Positions 59,096 to 64,000 of a stretch of 64,000 bases of DNA are shown in pieces. Source of the stretch: Myrica gale (Eukaryota; Streptophyta; Magnoliopsida; Fagales; Myricaceae); the NCBI GenBank assembly GCA_963930655.1, contig OZ005604.1, forward strand, positions 18,486,001 through 18,550,000. Direction: 5' to 3'. Under the pieces are notes generated by a model. The model made no database searches. It saw only the letters and a program-made list of their open reading frames with translations, and was not told the DNA's origin. Numbering within the stretch: the stretch's first letter is position 1; each line of letters opens with the position of its first letter. Made by a program: the position numbers and the translations under genes.

Positions 59096-62000
59096 ATGGA
59101 CACGCGGTGTTTTTGGGTCGGCTTCTTTCTGCTCTCTGGCCTTTGGGTTGGTGGTTTCTGTGATCAGGATGGTATGTTTTGTTCCTTATGTTTACTGTTC
59201 AGCAACTCGGGAGGTTTTGCTGATGGACTTGTGCGATTTAACTAATATTACACTATTTCTGGAGATCACTAGTGGTTTTTCGAAAGGGTCTTGTCTTTAG
59301 CTAGATTTTATTTGTCTTAGAGTTTATATTACAATGTGATGAATACATTGGGATGGATTCTTTATGCAACGCAGAGTGAAAAAACAGAAATTTCTTTTCG
59401 TTCCTTGTCGTCAAAATCTTTAAGCAACTAGCTGAAATTACCTTCTGAATACATTGTTTGCGTTAATATGCCAAAACTCGACTGCTAAGGTAGGGATTAT
59501 GTAACTCATGTTTTATGTTCATTGTGATTACTGTTTAACTAGCTGTATATCAAAAAGGAATTACGCATATCCGTAGTTACAAAAGCTAATCTTGTTTTGT
59601 GCACAAAGGTTGCTTATTAGAATTCATGGGACAGGTTTCTTAAGTATATCTTGTGGTGGAACTACTAGTTATACCGATTCATCGAACATACCATGGGTCC
59701 CGGATGGTGGATATGTGAACACAGGCAACATCACCAGGTCCTCATCTCGTGTCCCAATTAGGTTTTTCCATGATACTCAAGGTCGCAAGTGTTACAGACT
59801 GCCGGTAACTAATGCTTCATCATTGCTGCTTGTAAGAGCACAATTTCTGTACGACAATTATGATGGACTTGGGAAACCCCCTGCATTCTCTGTTTCTCTT
59901 GGGACAGCAATTACTAGCACCATAAACCTCACTACTAATGATCCATGGACAGAAGAGTTTGTATGGCCAGTTACTAAGGACATACTCTCCTTCTGTTTGC
60001 TTGCTTTGCCTGATGGTGGATCTCCTGTCATTTCTTCACTTGAAGTGCGACCACTTCCTCAAGGAGCTTATGCAAGTGGCATGGGAGATTTCCCCAATAA
60101 GTCACTTAGGAAGAGTTACCGAATCAATTGTGGTTATGCCAATGGCTCAATGCGGTATAAACCTTGTACCCTCCCGCCGACATGTATAGTGTGGATGATT
60201 TGTGAAATTTCAGTTATTGGTTCTGAATTTTTATTAACTGCAGGTATCCTTTAGATCCATATGATCGTATATGGGATGCTGACAAAAACTATACGCCCTC
60301 TCACGTGTCCAGGGGGTTTAAGCTTCAAGGAAGGTTCAATCTGTCTAGTCTTAGGGAGGATCCCCCTGCTTCTGTTCTGCAAACAGCTCGTATTTTGGCA
60401 CGAAGGAATGTGTTGACATATAACCTTCCCCTTGACACCCTTGGGGACTACTATATTGTCCTATATTTTGCTGGGATTGTTCCCGTGTCCCCTTCGTTTG
60501 ACGTATTGATTAACGGAGAAGTTTCGCAATCAAACTATACTATAAAAGCATCAAATGCCAGTGCCCTATACTTTATACAGAAGGATATCAGGAGCTTGAA
60601 CATATCACTAAAGAGTATCCGTTACTACCCTCAAGTCAATGCACTTGAGGTGTATGAGATAGTTGATATCCCACTGGAAACTTCCTCAACCACAGGTGCC
60701 ATTGACGATTTTGTTGTGCATACTGGATGAAGTCATTCCACATGATAGGATTGTTTACATCTTAATTGTGTTCGTTAAACATTGTTGCAGTTTCAGCACT
60801 TCAGGTTATTCAGCAGTCCACTGGCTTAGATCTTGGGTGGCAAGACGATCCATGCTCCCCTTCACTATGGGATCATATTGGTTGTGAAGGAAGCATTGTT
60901 ACATCATTGTATGCACAGACAATTGCTTTAGATCTTGAGTCTAGTTCTCCTCTTGTGATCTCATGATATTGGCTTTTCCTTTCAGGGGACTTTCAGACAT
61001 CAATCTGAGGTCAATTAGTCCAACATTTGGGGACTTGTTGGATCTTAAAACACTGTAAAATCTTTTAGCCACTGAGAACTTCCTTAATAACAACGTCTCA
61101 TTGACGCGCATTCAATTCCATATGATATATTTGTTTGTTATGCTGCAGGGATTTGCATAACACATCCCTTACTGGTGAGATACAGAACCTGGGTAGCTTG
61201 CAACAACTTGAGAAATTGTAATACCTATTTCAAGTATTCATCAGAATCATCACCCAAATTTTTCCCTCTTTCCTAAGCAAAACAACCATTGACACATAAT
61301 TGGAACTTTCAGGAATCTGAGTTTCAATGAGCTAACCTCCTTTGGTTCTGAATTGGAGAACTTGGTTAGCCTTCAAATTTTGTAAGTTGCATCCTGTTTC
61401 TGGACCAACATATGTGGACCAAAAAAGTTGATATCTGATGCGGCCCTCTCTCATCCTCTACTTTTGTTGTTCTTCGATTCCTATAGGGACTTGCAAAATA
61501 ATAGTTTACAAGGAATGGTTCCTGACAGCTTGGGAGAGTTAGTGGACCTTCACTTATTGTGAGTGAGCATTAAAATCAATCCGCTTCAACAAGTGATTTA
61601 CATAACATTAGTTTTTCAAATTTAGACAAAAAGTCATCTTCTTCACTGGATAAGGCATCCTATTCTGCATTCTACAGGAATCTGGTAAACAACAAACTAC
61701 AGGGTACCCTCCCAGAATCTTTGAACAGAGAAACTCTGGAAATTAGGTACGGGATGATTATTGTTGTAATCTATGCTTATATTTTTATCATTCTGATGCA
61801 TCCATTTGGTGCAGAACATCAGGAAATTTGTGCCTGTCATTCTCCACAATGACATGCAATGACGTGTCATCCAACCCATCAATTGAGACACCGCAAGTCA
61901 CTATATTCCCCAAAAAGAAGCAAGCTGGACATGATCATGTTGCCATTATAGCTGGTGCAGCTGGAGGAGCCATACTTGCTCTTCTCTTTGTTTCTCTGAC

Positions 62001-63563
62001 AGTATTCTTCTGCATAAAGAAAAACACAACTGCAGTCACATATACATCAAGTATGTCAAAGTTTGCATTGTTGTGGCACATTGAAGTTCTTTACTTGATT
62101 CTTATAGCAGCATTAATTTTTAGGGGCAGCAAAAGATATCCGAAACTGGAATGCAGCAAAAGTATTTTCCTACAAAGAGATCAAAGCAGCCACAAACAAC
62201 TTTAAAAAGGTTATAGGCCGTGGTAGTTTTGGATCCGTTTATCTTGGAAAGCTTCCAGGTGGAAAATTAGTAGCTGTGAAAGTGCGGTTTGATAAAAGCC
62301 AACTTGGAGCTGATTCTTTTATCAATGAGGTTCACAATCTGAATAGTGCTTGTGTATTTTTCCGAAACACAAGTCAGAAGAAAAGTAGACTAACGTAATG
62401 TTGCCCAACTCTTTTGCTATATTGCTGATTGTTTTTAGGTCTATCTGTTGTCACGAATTCGCCATCAAAATCTTGTATGTTTGGAGGGATTCTGTCATGA
62501 ATCAAAGCAACAGATACTGGTCTACGAGTATCTACCAGGAGGATCATTGGCTGATCACCTTTATGGTATATTATGGATTGTACATATTTGGGAACTACTT
62601 GAGATCCCTTATTTATATGCTTGAAATTGCTTCCAGGTCCAAACAGTAAAAAAGCTTTATTAAGTTGGGTCCGCAGACTGAAAATAGCTGTTGATGCTGC
62701 AAAAGGTATGTCTCTTTCCTATAATCAACGTCCATGGCTCCATAGGTAATCAATCATCATTCATCTGAAAAAAACATGGAAGTCTCAGTTTTGATAGTGA
62801 TACGGTAAATCAAAGTTGCTTACCTGAGTCACTGTTCTACATAACATGGTTTAGCACGAACATGGAGACTCTTGAATGTACTGACAAAGAAATGGAAAAA
62901 CGCATTGCAAAAATGCTTCCATTTAGTACAATTATACATCGCAGTAGTAAGTAAATCAGTATGAGCAGTAGAGATCACAATACTTATCTTTTAGTACTCC
63001 GTCTTTTTTTCTCTTCTTAACATGCCACTTTTCTGTCTAAGAGAGAGATGATATATACTAATTTTCTTAGTCTCGATTCTTGTAAAGGATTGGACTATTT
63101 ACACAACGGCAATGAACCACGAATCATACACCGTGATGTGAAGTGCAGTAATATCCTTTTGGACGTGGAAATGAATGGCAAGGTCTGTGACTTCGGGCTC
63201 TCTAAACAAATAACTCAGGCAGATGCAACTCATGTGACAACTGTTGTCAAGGGCACTGCTGGCTATCTAGATCCTGAGTAAGTTTTCCCTAATGGGAGAA
63301 AAACACAGACACAAAACAAAAGCGAAACAAAAAAGCAAAACAACCAGAAAAAAACTAGAAAAGAAAAAGAATTTTAATGCTTCTTGGTGATTATGATACT
63401 CATACTCACGGCGGTTGATGTTGTGTGCAGATATTATTCCACCCAACAGCTGACCGAGAAAAGTGATGTTTACAGCTTTGGAGTTGTTCTTTTGGAGCTC
63501 ATATGTGGGAGAGAACCATTGAGTCACTCAGGAACCCCAGACTCATTCAATTTGGTGTTGTGG
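59096..63563 (+). CDS. Malectin-like/LRR receptor kinase (At5g48740-like), 15 exons visible, runs off the window
   Basis: Plasma-membrane receptor kinase. Exons: 59096-59171, 59635-60154, 60244-60695, 60791-60908, 60986-61054, 61149-61217, 61313-61381, 61487-61558, 61678-61746, 61815-62050, 62124-62329, 62439-62565, 62637-62705, 63088-63277, 63431-63563; all GT-AG and in phase, 825 codons. Signal peptide (first 26 residues, [11 protein letters not shown]), malectin-like region (about 28-350), LRRs each on its own 69-72-nt exon (about 388-500), membrane segment (about 547-572), kinase from about 612: [41 protein letters not shown], so an RD kinase with all core residues. The final part (about 70 residues in relatives) lies beyond 64000. 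The only in-frame ATG near the signal peptide is 59096. Confidence 0.93.
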
Positions 63564-64000
63564 GTAAGCTGAAATGTTCGTTATTGTCTCTGCTGGGTAA
63601 CAGTTGTCAGTATTCTTATTCAACAGAAAATCAAAATATTGCTTAATAGTTTTTATGCGAGACATCATCTTCTTATTCAGCATCACTATGTAAGCAAGAA
63701 TGCTTGCAAGAACAAGCGGCTACTGTCCCACAATTATCCGTGTCCAGTTGTGGTTTTAGGCTTTTAGCTATTCTTCTTAGAATCATAGACTAAAAAGCAT
63801 AGGAAAACTCATGCTTGATAAGTAAGTTTTTTATTTTTCCTGTGATCGCTCGATAAGTAAGATTTTGCTTGAACGACATGTGATTCCTAAATCTTAAATA
63901 GCATTGCACAAGTGTTGACGTAAAAACACACTCGGAATGTGTTTTCCCTACACTGTGATAAGGATCAGTTCTTCTGTAATTTACTGCCCGTGCAATTCAG
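63564..64000 (+). other. Last visible intron of the receptor kinase
   Basis: Starts GTAAGC after the exon ending in Trp. No acceptor followed by kinase C-lobe sequence is seen before the window ends. Confidence 0.6.

Noticed and set aside
1-64000. tRNA, rRNA or organellar inserts
   Set aside because: No recognisable tRNA arms, rRNA blocks or plastid/mitochondrial genes were found by eye; a tRNAscan or BLAST search would be decisive.

Overview
The window is nuclear DNA of a flowering plant. Spliced genes with GT-AG introns, Arabidopsis-like proteins and many plant transposon classes all point to a eudicot, probably a woody rosid; the species cannot be named from sequence alone. About half is transposon-derived and strongly nested.

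Layout: 1-9619 holds small foldback elements, a minus-strand retroposon (about 1571-2550) and a complete 6.9-kb L1-type LINE (2728-9604) with a 15-bp target-site duplication, whose two ORFs carry frameshifts and stops. 9620-13376 has MITEs. 13377-15355 is a three-exon KRP/ICK CDK inhibitor. 16449-16995 is a hAT-type foldback MITE and 17559-23595 a nearly complete 6.0-kb hAT transposon with one broken transposase gene, both with exact 8-bp duplications. 26889-29942 (minus) is a four-exon BSD-domain gene that now looks like a pseudogene. 32868-37635 is an intact NPH3/BTB gene. 38350-40307 (minus) is a second retroposon with an 18-bp duplication and a solo-LTR-like insert. 41683-44236 (minus) is cytochrome b5. 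45943-46716 is a Mutator-like MITE with a 9-bp duplication and a GC-rich core. About 47800-49150 is a long-inverted-repeat element. About 50374-52737 is a CACTA-like element carrying three exons of a TRAP-beta (translocon-associated protein) gene. 52742-54055 is a truncated Copia 3' end, followed by an LTR-like block. 59096 to beyond the right edge is a malectin/LRR receptor kinase.

The functional genes are unrelated single-copy host genes: cell cycle (KRP), a BTB/NPH3 ubiquitin-ligase adaptor, ER electron transfer (cytochrome b5) and receptor signalling (RLK). As I recall, their closest Arabidopsis relatives are At5g48820, At5g48800, At5g48810 and At5g48740, so this is probably a conserved microsyntenic block expanded and shuffled by transposons. 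No rRNA, tRNA, CRISPR or operon-like structure was seen. The points that most deserve checking are the TRAP-beta capture inside the CACTA-like element, the pair of retroposons sharing a covarying 5' hairpin, the decayed BSD gene, and the ATGA overlap between the two LINE ORFs.
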